Assembly: GCF_933775445.1 (NCBI RefSeq)
Contig: NW_026089533.1
Coordinates: 62,001-126,000, forward strand
Origin: Argentina anserina
Lineage: Eukaryota > Streptophyta > Magnoliopsida > Rosales > Rosaceae
DNA length: 64,000 nucleotides
Reading direction: 5' to 3'
Under the pieces are notes generated by a model. That model saw only the letters and a program-made list of their open reading frames with translations. It was not told the origin of the DNA and ran no database searches. A program made the position numbers and the translations under genes. Numbering within the stretch: the stretch's first letter is position 1; each line of letters starts with the position of its first letter. This document shows positions 34,345 through 45,962 of this stretch, piece by piece.

Positions 34345-36146
34345 GATGCGAGTTTCTATTGAATTTGAGAGTTTTGCAAGTGTGGGAGTGTGTTTCCTTC
34401 AAACTGAGTATCTTTACATCGTTTGCGTATCTTTACTATTCCAATTGTGTATCTTTACATCGTTTGCGTATCTTTACTATTGCAATTGTGTATCTTTTCA
34501 TTTCTCGTTTGAGTATCTTTCTGTAAGGCTTTCTGATGCGAGTTTCTATTGAATTTGAGAGTTTTGCAAGTGTGGGAGTGTGTTTCTTTCAAACTGAGTA
34601 TCTTTACATCGTTTGCGTATCTTTACTATTCCAATTGTGTATCTTTTCATTTCTCGTTTGAGTATCTTTCTGTAAGGCTTTCGGATGCGAGTTTCTATTG
34701 AATTTGAGAGTTTTGCAAGTGTGGGAGTGTGTTTGTTTCAAACTGAGTATCTTTACATCGTTTGCGTATCTTTACTATTCTAATTGTGTATCTTTACATC
34801 GCTTGCGTATTTTTACTATACCAATTGTGTATCTTTTCATTTCTTGTTTGAGTATCTTTCTGTAAGGCTTTCTGATGCGAGTTTCTATTTTATTTGAGAG
34901 TTTTGCAAGTGTGGGAGTGTGTTTCTTTCAAACTGTGTATCTTTACATCGTTTGCGTATCTTTACTATTCCAATTGTGTATCTTTTCATTTCTCGTTTGA
35001 GTATCTTTCTGTAAGGCTTTCTGATGCGAGTTTCTATTGAATTTGAGAGTTTTGCAAGTGTGGGAGTGTGTTTCTTTCAAACTGAGTATCTTTACATCGT
35101 TTGCGTATCTTTACTATTCCAATTGTGTATCTTTTCATTTCTCGTTTGAGTATCTTTCTGTAAGGCTTTCTGATGCGAGTTTCTATTGAATTTGAGAGTT
35201 TTGCAAGTGTGGGAGTGTGTTTCTTTCAAACTGAGTATCTTTACATCGTTTGCGTATCTTTACTATTCCAATTGTGTATCTTTTCATTTCTCGTTTGAGT
35301 ATCTTTCTGTAAGGCTTTCTGATGCGAGTTTCTATTGAATTTGAGAGTTTTGCAAGTGTGGGAGTGTGTCCCTTCAAACTGAGTATCTTTACATCGTTTG
35401 CGTATCTTTACTATTCCAATTGTGTATCTTTACATCGCTTGCGTATCTTTACTATTCCAATTGTATATCTTTTCATTTCTTGTTTGAGTATCTTTCTGTA
35501 AGGCTTTCTGATGCGAGTTTCTATTGTATTTGAGAGTTTTGCAAGTGTGGGAGTGTGTTTCTTTCAAACTGAGTATCTTTACATCGTTTGCGTATCTTTA
35601 CTATTCCAATTGTGTATCTTTTCATTTCTCGTTTGAGTATCTTTCTGTAAGGCTTTCTCATGCGAGTTTCTATTGAATTTGAGAGTTTTGCAAGTGTGGG
35701 AGTGTGTTTCTTTCAAACTGAGTATCTTTACATCGTTTGCGTATCTTTACTATTCCAATTGTGTATCTTTTCATTTCTCGTTTGAGTATCTTTCTGTAAG
35801 GCTTTCGGATGCGAGTTTCTATTGAATTTGAGAGTTTTGCAAGTGTGGGAGTGTGTTTGTTTCAAACTGAGTATCTTTACATCGTTTGCGTATCTTTACT
35901 ATTCCAATTGTGTATCTTTACATCGCTTGCGTATTTTTACTATTCCAATTGTGTATCTTTTCATTTCTTGTTTGAGTATCTTTCTGTAAGGCTTTATGAT
36001 GCGAGTTTCTATTTTATTTGAGAGTTTTGCAAGTGTGGGAGTGTGTTTCTTTCAAACTGAGTATCTTTACATCGTTTGCGTATCTTTACTATTCCAGTTG
36101 TGTATCTTTTCATTTCTCGTTTGAGTATCTTTCTGTAAGGCTTTCT
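34345..36146 (+). repeat. 1802-bp tandem HOR, copy 2
   Basis: Same eleven units as copy 1, with ctattctaattg, gtgtgtcccttc (about 35367) and ttctcatgcg (35656) repeated 1802 bp on. The last two units (35808, 35998) differ from copy 1 by ctattccaattg for ctataccaattg and by ggctttatgatg, the markers of the next HOR, so the two HORs overlap here. Confidence 0.93.
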
Positions 36147-37651
36147 GATGCGAGTTTCTATTGAATTTGAGAGTTTTGCAAGTGTGGGAGTGTGTTTCCT
36201 TCAAACTGAGTATCTTTACATCGTTTGCGTATATTTACTATTCAAATTGTGTATCTTTACATCGTTTGCGTATCTTTACTATTGCAATTGTGTATCTTTT
36301 CATTTCTCGTTTGAGTATCTTTCTGTAAGGCTTTCTGATGCGAGTTTCTATTGAATTTGAGAGTTTTGCAAGTGTGGGAGTGTGTTTCTTTCAAACTGAG
36401 TATCTTTACATCGTTTGCGTATCTTTACTATTCCAATTGTGTATCTTTTCATTTCTCGTTTGAGTATCTTTCTGTAAGGCTTTCTGATGCGAGTTTCTAT
36501 TGAATTTGAGAGTTTTGCAAGTGTGGGAGTGTGTTTCTTTCAAACTGAGTATCTTTACATCGTTTGCGTATCTTTACTATTCCAATTGTGTATCTTTTCA
36601 TTTCTCGTTTGAGTATCTTTCTGTAAGGCTTTCGGATGCGAGTTTCTATTGAATTTGAGAGTTTTGCAAGTGTGGGAGTGTGTTTGTTTCAAACTGAGTA
36701 TCTTTACATCGTTTGCGTATCTTTACTATTCCAATTGTGTATCTTTACATCGCTTGCGTATTTTTACTATTCCAATTGTGTATCTTTTCATTTCTTGTTT
36801 GAGTATCTTTCTGTAAGGCTTTCTGATGCGAGTTTCTATTTTATTTGAGAGTTTTGCAAGTGTGGGAGTGTGTTTCTTTCAAACTGAGTATCTTTACATC
36901 GTTTGCGTATCTTTACTATTCCAGTTGTGTATCTTTTCATTTCTCGTTTGAGTATCTTTCTGTAAGGCTTTCTGATGCGAGTTTCTATTGAATTTGAGAG
37001 TTTTGCAAGTGTGGGAGTGTGTTTCCTTCAAACTGAGTATCTTTACATCGTTTGCGTATCTTTACTATTCCAATTGTGTATCTTTACATCGTTTGCGTAT
37101 CTTTACTATTGCAATTGTGTATCTTTTCATTTCTCGTTTGAGTATCTTTCTGTAAGGCTTTCTGATGCGAGTTTCTATTGAATTTGAGAGTTTTGCAAGT
37201 GTGGGAGTGTGTTTCTTTCAAACTGAGTATCTTTACATCGTTTGCGTATCTTTACTATTCCAATTGTGTATCTTTTCATTTCTCGTTTGAGTATCTTTCT
37301 GTAAGGCTTTCGGATGCGAGTTTCTATTGAATTTGAGAGTTTTGCAAGTGTGGGAGTGTGTTTGTTTCAAACTGAGTATCTTTACATCGTTTGCGTATCT
37401 TTACTATTCCAATTGTGTATCTTTACATCGCTTGCGTATTTTTACTATACCAATTGTGTATCTTTTCATTTCTTGTTTGAGTATCTTTCTGTAAGGCTTT
37501 CTGATGCGAGTTTCTATTTTATTTGAGAGTTTTGCAAGTGTGGGAGTGTGTTTCTTTCAAACTGTGTATCTTTACATCGTTTGCGTATCTTTACTATTCC
37601 AATTGTGTATCTTTTCATTTCTCGTTTGAGTATCTTTCTGTAAGGCTTTCT
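35808..37651 (+). repeat. 1844-bp tandem HOR, copy 1
   Basis: Units of 190, 149, 190, 149, 149, 190, 149, 190, 149, 190 and 149 bp. Diagnostic are ggctttatgatg (about 35991) and ctattcaaattg (about 36239). Copy 1 alone has gcgtatatttac at about 36228. Confidence 0.92.
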
Positions 37652-39495
37652 GATGCGAGTTTCTATTGAATTTGAGAGTTTTGCAAGTGTGGGAGTGTGT
37701 TTGTTTCAAACTGAGTATCTTTACATCGTTTGCGTATCTTTACTATTCCAATTGTGTATCTTTACATCGCTTGCGTATTTTTACTATTCCAATTGTGTAT
37801 CTTTTCATTTCTTGTTTGAGTATCTTTCTGTAAGGCTTTATGATGCGAGTTTCTATTTTATTTGAGAGTTTTGCAAGTGTGGGAGTGTGTTTCTTTCAAA
37901 CTGAGTATCTTTACATCGTTTGCGTATCTTTACTATTCCAGTTGTGTATCTTTTCATTTCTCGTTTGAGTATCTTTCTGTAAGGCTTTCTGATGCGAGTT
38001 TCTATTGAATTTGAGAGTTTTGCAAGTGTGGGAGTGTGTTTCCTTCAAACTGAGTATCTTTACATCGTTTGCGTATCTTTACTATTCAAATTGTGTATCT
38101 TTACATCGTTTGCGTATCTTTACTATTGCAATTGTGTATCTTTTCATTTCTCGTTTGAGTATCTTTCTGTAAGGCTTTCTGATGCGAGTTTCTATTGAAT
38201 TTGAGAGTTTTGCAAGTGTGGGAGTGTGTTTCTTTCAAACTGAGTATCTTTACATCGTTTGCGTATCTTTACTATTCCAATTGTGTATCTTTTCATTTCT
38301 CGTTTGAGTATCTTTCTGTAAGGCTTTCTGATGCGAGTTTCTATTGAATTTGAGAGTTTTGCAAGTGTGGGAGTGTGTTTCTTTCAAACTGAGTATCTTT
38401 ACATCGTTTGCGTATCTTTACTATTCCAATTGTGTATCTTTTCATTTCTCGTTTGAGTATCTTTCTGTAAGGCTTTCGGATGCGAGTTTCTATTGAATTT
38501 GAGAGTTTTGCAAGTGTGGGAGTGTGTTTGTTTCAAACTGAGTATCTTTACATCGTTTGCGTATCTTTACTATTCCAATTGTGTATCTTTACATCGATTG
38601 CGTATTTTTACTATTCCAATTGTGTATCTTTTCATTTCTTGTTTGAGTATCTTTCTGTAAGGCTTTCTGATGCGAGTTTCTATTTTATTTGAGAGTTTTG
38701 CAAGTGTGGGAGTGTGTTTCTTTCAAACTGAGTATCTTTACATCGTTTGCGTATCTTTACTATTCCAGTTGTGTATCTTTTCATTTCTCGTTTGAGTATC
38801 TTTCTGTAAGGCTTTCTGATGCGAGTTTCTATTGAATTTGAGAGTTTTGCAAGTGTGGGAGTGTGTTTCCTTCAAACTGAGTATCTTTACATCGTTTGCG
38901 TATCTTTACTATTCCAATTGTGTATCTTTACATCGTTTGCGTATCTTTACTATTGCAATTGTGTATCTTTTCATTTCTCGTTTGAGTATCTTTCTGTAAG
39001 GCTTTCTGATGCGAGTTTCTATTGAATTTGAGAGTTTTGCAAGTGTGGGAGTGTGTTTCTTTCAAACTGAGTATCTTTACATCGTTTGCGTATCTTTACT
39101 ATTCCAATTGTGTATCTTTTCATTTCTCGTTTGAGTATCTTTCTGTAAGGCTTTCGGATGCGAGTTTCTATTGAATTTGAGAGTTTTGCAAGTGTGGGAG
39201 TGTGTTTGTTTCAAACTGAGTATCTTTACATCGTTTGCGTATCTTTACTATTCCAATTGTGTATCTTTACATCGCTTGCGTATTTTTACTATACCAATTG
39301 TGTATCTTTTCATTTCTTGTTTGAGTATCTTTCTGTAAGGCTTTCTGATGCGAGTTTCTATTTTATTTGAGAGTTTTGCAAGTGTGGGTGTGTGTTTCTT
39401 TCAAACTGTGTATCTTTACATCGTTTGCGTATCTTTACTATTCCAATTGTGTATCTTTTCATTTCTCGTTTGAGTATCTTTCTGTAAGGCTTTCT
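37652..39495 (+). repeat. 1844-bp tandem HOR, copy 2
   Basis: Same eleven units; ggctttatgatg and ctattcaaattg recur 1844 bp on. A third occurrence of both markers at 40282-40810 shows that the first four units were copied again into the first 1505-bp HOR. Private change: catcgattgcg at about 38592. Confidence 0.92.
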
Positions 39496-39793
39496 GATGC
39501 GAGTTTCTATTGAATTTGAGAGTTTTGCAAGTGTGGGAGTGTGTTTCTTTCAAACTGAGTATCTTTACATCGTTTGCGTATCTTTACTATTCCAATTGTG
39601 TATCTTTTCATTTCTCGTTTGAGTATCTTTCTGTAAGGCTTTCTGATGCGAGTTTCTATTGAATTTGAGAGTTTTGCAAGTGTGGGAGTGTGTTTCTTTC
39701 AAACTGAGTATCTTTACATCGTTTGCGTATCTTTACTATTCCAGTTGTGTATCTTTTCATTTCTCGTTTGAGTATCTTTCTGTAAGGCTTTCT
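39496..39793 (+). repeat. Two 149-bp units linking the 1844-bp and 1505-bp HORs
   Basis: Two consensus-like 149-bp units; the second (39645) carries ccagttgtg, the usual marker of the unit before R2. No other structure seen. Confidence 0.85.
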
Positions 39794-41298
39794 GATGCGA
39801 GTTTCTATTGAATTTGAGAGTTTTGCAAGTGTGGGAGTGTGTTTCCTTCAAACTGAGTATCTTTACATCGTTTGCGTATCTTTACTATTCCAATTGTGTA
39901 TCTTTACATCGCTTGCGTATCTTTACTATTCCAATTGTATATCTTTTCATTTCTTGTTTGAGTATCTTTCTGTAAGGCTTTCTGATGCGAGTTTCTATTG
40001 TATTTGAGAGTTTTGCAAGTGTGGGAGTGTGTTTCTTTCAAACTGAGTATCTTTACATCGTTTGCGTATCTTTACTATTCCAATTGTGTATCTTTTCATT
40101 TCTCGTTTGAGTATCTTTCTGTAAGGCTTTCTGATGCGAGTTTCTATTGAATTTGAGAGTTTTGCAAGTGTGGGAGTGTGTTTCTTTCAAACTCAGTATC
40201 TTTACATCGTTTGCGTATCTTTACTATTCCAATTGTGTATCTTTTCATTTCTCGTTTGAGTATCTTTCTGTAAGGCTTTCGGATGCGAGTTTCTATTGAA
40301 TTTGAGAGTTTTGCAAGTGTGGGAGTGTGTTTGTTTCAAACTGAGTATCTTTACATCGTTTGCGTATCTTTACTATTCCAATTGTGTATCTTTACATCGC
40401 TTGCGTATTTTTACTATTCCAATTGTGTATCTTTTCATTTCTTGTTTGAGTATCTTTCTGTAAGGCTTTATGATGCGAGTTTCTATTTTATTTGAGAGTT
40501 TTGCAAGTGTGGGAGTGTGTTTCTTTCAAACTGAGTATCTTTACATCGTTTGCGTATCTTTACTATTCCAGTTGTGTATCTTTTCATTTCTCGTTTGAGT
40601 ATCTTTCTGTAAGGCTTTCTGATGCGAGTTTCTATTGAATTTGAGAGTTTTGCAAGTGTGGGAGTGTGTTTCCTTCAAACTGAGTATCTTTACATCGTTT
40701 GCGTATCTTTACTATTCAAATTGTGTATCTTTACATCGTTTGCGTATCTTTACTATTGCAATTGTGTATCTTTTCATTTCTCGTTTGAGTATCTTTCTGT
40801 AAGGCTTTCTGATGCGAGTTTCTATTGAATTTGAGAGTTTTGCAAGTGTGGGAGTGTGTTTCTTTCAAACTGAGTATCTTTACATCGTTTGCGTATCTTT
40901 ACTATTCCAATTGTGTATCTTTTCATTTCTCGTTTGAGTATCTTTCTGTAAGGCTTTCGGATGCGAGTTTCTATTGAATTTGAGAGTTTTGCAAGTGTGG
41001 GAGTGTGTTTCTTTCAAACTGAGTATCTTTACATCGTTTGCGTATCTTTAATATTCCAATTGTGTATCTTTACATCGCTTGCGTATTTTTACTATTCCAA
41101 TTGTGTATCTTTTCATTTCTTGTTTGAGTATCTTTCTGTAAGGCTTTCTGATGCGAGTTTCTATTTTATTTGAGAGTTTTGCAAGTGTGGGAGTGTGTTT
41201 CTTTCAAACTGAGTATCTTTACATCGTTTGCGTATCTTTTCTATTCCAATTGTGTATCTTTTCATTTCTCGTTTGAGTATCTTTCTGTAAGGCTTTCT
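39794..41298 (+). repeat. 1505-bp tandem HOR, copy 1
   Basis: Nine units of 190, 149, 149, 190, 149, 190, 149, 190 and 149 bp, that is 488 + 3 x 339. The lead unit is R3 type. Copy 1 carries the 1844-bp HOR markers at 40472 and 40621, plus actcagtatc at about 40192 and ttaatattcc at about 41049. Confidence 0.93.
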
Positions 41299-42803
41299 GA
41301 TGCGAGTTTCTATTGAATTTGAGAGTTTTGCAAGTGTGGGAGTGTGTTTCCTTCAAACTGAGTATCTTTACATCGTTTGCGTATCTTTACTATTCCAATT
41401 GTGTATCTTTACATCGCTTGCGTATCTTTACTATTCCAATTGTATATCTTTTCATTTCTTGTTTGAGTATCTTTCTGTAAGGCTTTCTGATGCGAGTTTC
41501 TATTGTATTTGAGAGTTTTGCAAGTGTGGGAGTGTGTTTCTTTCAAACTGAGTATCTTTACATCGTTTGCGTATCTTTACTATTCCAATTGTGTATCTTT
41601 TCATTTCTCGTTTGAGTATCTTTCTGTAAGGCTTTCTGATGCGAGTTTCTATTGAATTTGAGAGTTTTGCAAGTGTGGGAGTGTGTTTCTTTCAAACTGA
41701 GTATCTTTACATCGTTTGCGTATCTTTACTATTCCAATTGTGTATCTTTTCATTTCTCGTTTGAGTATCTTTCTGTAAGGCTTTCGGATGCGAGTTTCTA
41801 TTGAATTTGAGAGTTTTGCAAGTGTGGGAGTGTGTTTGTTTCAAACTGAGTATCTTTACATCGTTTGCGTATCTTTACTATTCCAATTGTGTATCTTTAC
41901 ATCGCTTGCGTATTTTTACTATTCCAATTGTGTATCTTTTCATTTCTGGTTTGAGTATCTTTCTGTAAGGCTTTCTGATGCGAGTTTCTATTTTATTTGA
42001 GAGTTTTGCAAGTGTGGGAGTGTGTTTCTTTCAAACTGAGTATCTTTACATCGTTTGCGTATCTTTACTATTCCAGTTGTGTATCTTTTCATTTCTCGTT
42101 TGAGTATCTTTCTGTAAGGCTTTCTGATGCGAGTTTCTATTGAATTTGAGAGTTTTGCAAGTGTGGGAGTGTGTTTCCTTCAAACTGAGTATCTTTACAT
42201 CGTTTGCGTATCTTTACTATTCCAATTGTGTATCTTTACATCGTTTGCGTATCTTTACTATTGCAATTGTGTATCTTTTCATTTCTCGTTTGAGTATCTT
42301 TCTGTAAGGCTTTCTGATGCGAGTTTCTATTGAATTTGAGAGTTTTGCAAGTGTGGGAGTGTGTTTCTTTCAAACTGAGTATCTTTACATCGTTTGCGTA
42401 TCTTTACTATTCCAATTGTGTATCTTTTCATTTCTCGTTTGAGTATCTTTCTGTAAGGCTTTCGGATGCGAGTTTCTATTGAATTTGAGAGTTTTGCAAG
42501 TGTGGGAGTGTGTTTGTTTCAAACTGAGTATCTTTACATCGTTTGCGTATCTTTACTATTCCAATTGTGTATCTTTACATCGCTTGCGTATTTTTACTAT
42601 TCCAATTGTGTATCTTTTCATTTCTTGTTTGAGTATCTTTCTGTAAGGCTTTCTGATGCGAGTTTCTATTTTATTTGAGAGTTTTGCAAGTGTGGGAGTG
42701 TGTTTCTTTCAAACTGAGTATCTTTACATCGTTTGCGTATCTTTTCTATTCCAATTGTGTATCTTTTCATTTCTCGTTTGAGTATCTTTCTGTAAGGCTT
42801 TCT
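41299..42803 (+). repeat. 1505-bp tandem HOR, copy 2
   Basis: Same nine-unit order as copy 1. Copy-specific change: ttctggtttg at about 41945, where other copies have ttcttgtttg. Confidence 0.93.
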
Positions 42804-44308
42804 GATGCGAGTTTCTATTGAATTTGAGAGTTTTGCAAGTGTGGGAGTGTGTTTCCTTCAAACTGAGTATCTTTACATCGTTTGCGTATCTTTACTATTC
42901 CAATTGTGTATCTTTACATCGCTTGCGTATCTTTACTATTCCAATTGTATATCTTTTCATTTCTTGTTTGAGTATCTTTCTGTAAGGCTTTCTGATGCGA
43001 GTTTCTATTGTATTTGAGAGTTTTGCAAGTGTGGGAGTGTGTTTCTTTCAAACTGAGTATCTTTACATCGTTTGCGTATCTTTACTATTCCAATTGTGTA
43101 TCTTTTCATTTCTCGTTTGAGTATCTTTCTGTAAGGCTTTCTGATGCGAGTTTCTATTGAATTTGAGAGTTTTGCAAGTGTGGGAGTGTGTTTCTTTCAA
43201 ACTGAGTATCTTTACATCGTTTGCGTATCTTTACTATTCCAATTGTGTATCTTTTCATTTCTCGTTTGAGTATCTTTCTGTAAGGCTTTCGGATGCGAGT
43301 TTCTATTGAATTTGAGAGTTTTGCAAGTGTGGGAGTGTGTTTGTTTCAAACTGAGTATCTTTACATCGTTTGCGTATCTTTACTATTCCAATTGTGTATC
43401 TTTACATCGCTTGCGTATTTTTACTATTCCAATTGTGTATCTTTTCATTTCTAGTTTGAGTATCTTTCTGTAAGGCTTTCTGATGCGAGTTTCTATTTTA
43501 TTTGAGAGTTTTGCAAGTGTGGGAGTGTGTTTCTTTCAAACTGAGTATCTTTACATCGTTTGCGTATCTTTACTATTCCAGTTGTGTATCTTTTCATTTC
43601 TCGTTTGAGTATCTTTCTGTAAGGCTTTCTGATGCGAGTTTCTATTGAATTTGAGAGTTTTGCAAGTGTGGGAGTGTGTTTCCTTCAAACTGAGTATCTT
43701 TACATCGTTTGCGTATCTTTACTATTCCAATTGTGTATCTTTACATCGTTTGCGTATCTTTACTATTGCAATTGTGTATCTTTTCATTTCTCGTTTGAGT
43801 ATCTTTCTGTAAGGCTTTCTGATGCGAGTTTCTATTGAATTTGAGAGTTTTGCAAGTGTGGGAGTGTGTTTCTTTCAAACTGAGTATCTTTACATCGTTT
43901 GCGTATCTTTACTATTCCAATTGTGTATCTTTTCATTTCTCGTTTGAGTATCTTTCTGTAAGGCTTTCGGATGCGAGTTTCTATTGAATTTGAGAGTTTT
44001 GCAAGTGTGGGAGTGTGTTTGTTTCAAACTGAGTATCTTTACATCGTTTGCGTATCTTTACTATTCCAATTGTGTATCTTTACATCGCTTGCGTATTTTT
44101 ACTATTCCAATTGTGTATCTTTTCATTTCTTGTTTGAGTATCTTTCTGTAAGGCTTTCTGATGCGAGTTTCTATTTTATTTGAGAGTTTTGCAAGTGTGG
44201 GAGTGTGTTTCTTTCAAACTGAGTATCTTTACATCGTTTGCGTATCTTTTCTATTCCAATTGTGTATCTTTTCATTTCTCGTTTGAGTATCTTTCTGTAA
44301 GGCTTTCT
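42804..44308 (+). repeat. 1505-bp tandem HOR, copy 3
   Basis: Same nine-unit order. Copy-specific change: ttctagtttg at about 43450, at the same position as the copy-2 variant, which introduces a stop in the fortuitous reading frame there. Confidence 0.93.
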
Positions 44309-45325
44309 GATGCGAGTTTCTATTGAATTTGAGAGTTTTGCAAGTGTGGGAGTGTGTTTCCTTCAAACTGAGTATCTTTACATCGTTTGCGTATCTTTAC
44401 TATTCCAATTGTGTATCTTTACATCGCTTGCGTATCTTTACTATTCCAATTGTATATCTTTTCATTTCTTGTTTGAGTATCTTTCTGTAAGGCTTTCTGA
44501 TGCGAGTTTCTATTGTATTTGAGAGTTTTGCAAGTGTGGGAGTGTGTTTCTTTCAAACTGAGTATCTTTACATCGTTTGCGTATCTTTACTATTCCAATT
44601 GTGTATCTTTTCATTTCTCGTTTGAGTATCTTTCTGTAAGGCTTTCTGATGCGAGTTTCTATTGAATTTGAGAGTTTTGCAAGTGTGGGAGTGTGTTTCT
44701 TTCAAACTGAGTATCTTTACATCGTTTGCGTATCTTTACTATTCCAATTGTGTATCTTTTCATTTCTCGTTTGAGTATCTTTCTGTAAGGCTTTCGGATG
44801 CGAGTTTCTATTGAATTTGAGAGTTTTGCAAGTGTGGGAGTGTGTTTGTTTCAAACTGAGTATCTTTACATCGTTTGCGTATCTTTACTATTCCAATTGT
44901 GTATCTTTACATCGCTTGCGTATTTTTACTATTCCAATTGTGTATCTTTTCATTTCTTGTTTGAGTATCTTTCTGTAAGGTTTTCTGATGCGAGTTTCTA
45001 TTTTATTTGAGAGTTTTGCAAGTGTGGGAGTGTGTTTCTTTCAAACTGAGTATCTTTACATCGTTTGCGTATCTTTTCTATTCCAATTGTGTATCTTTTC
45101 ATTTCTCGTTTGAGTATCTTTCTGTAACGCTTTCTGATGCGAGTTTCTATTGAATTTGAGAGTTTTGCAAGTGTGGGAGTGTGTTTCCTTCAAACTGAGT
45201 ATCTTTACATCGTTTGCGTATCTTTACAATTCCAATTGTGTATCTTTACATCGTTTGCGTATCTTTACTATTCCAATAGTGTATCTTTTCATTTCTCGTT
45301 TGAGTATCTTTCTGTAAGGCTTTCT
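44309..45325 (+). repeat. 1505-bp tandem HOR, partial copy 4
   Basis: Follows the HOR at an offset of 1505 for about 1 kb (190, 149, 149, 190, 149, 190). It acquires ggttttctg, gtaacgc and ttacaattcc, and then passes into the 3539-bp HOR, which begins inside it at 44797. Confidence 0.88.
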
Positions 45326-45962
45326 GATGCGAGTTTCTATTGAATTTGAGAGTTTTGCAAGTGTGGGAGTGTGTTTCTTTCAAACTGAGTATCTTTACAT
45401 CGTTTGCGTATCTTTTCTATTCCAATTGTGTATCTTTTCATTTCTCGTTTGAGTATCTTTCTGTAAGGCTTTCTGATGCGAGTTTCTATTGAATTTGAGA
45501 GTTTTGCAAGTGTGGGAGTGTGTTTCCTTCAAACTGAGTATCTTTACATCGTTTGCGTATCTTTACTATTCCAATTGTGTATCTTTTCATTTCTCGTTTG
45601 AGTATCTTTCTGTAAGGCTTTCTGATGCGAGTTTCTATTGAATTTGAGAGTTTTGCAAGTGTGGGAGTGTGTTTCTTTCAAACTGAGTATCTTTACATCG
45701 TTTGCGTATCTTTACTATTCCAATTGTGTATCTTTTCATTTCTCGTTTGAGTATCTTTCTGTAAGGCTTTCGGATGCGAGTTTCTATTGAATTTGAGAGT
45801 TTTGCAAGTGTGGGAGTGTGTTTGTTTCAAACTGAGTATCTTTACATCGTTTGCGTATCTTTACTATTCCAATTGTGTATCTTTACATCGTTTGCGTATC
45901 TTTACTATTCCAATTGAGTATCTTTTCATTTCTCGTTTGAGTATCTTTCTGTAAGGCTTTCT

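Noticed and set aside
72..35377. Recurrent 64-codon minus-strand frames (for example 72-266, 600-794, 33381-33575)
   Set aside because: They occur only where two successive short units leave the reverse frame open. The lysine/arginine-rich peptide reflects the A-rich complementary strand. No start context or conserved-domain evidence.
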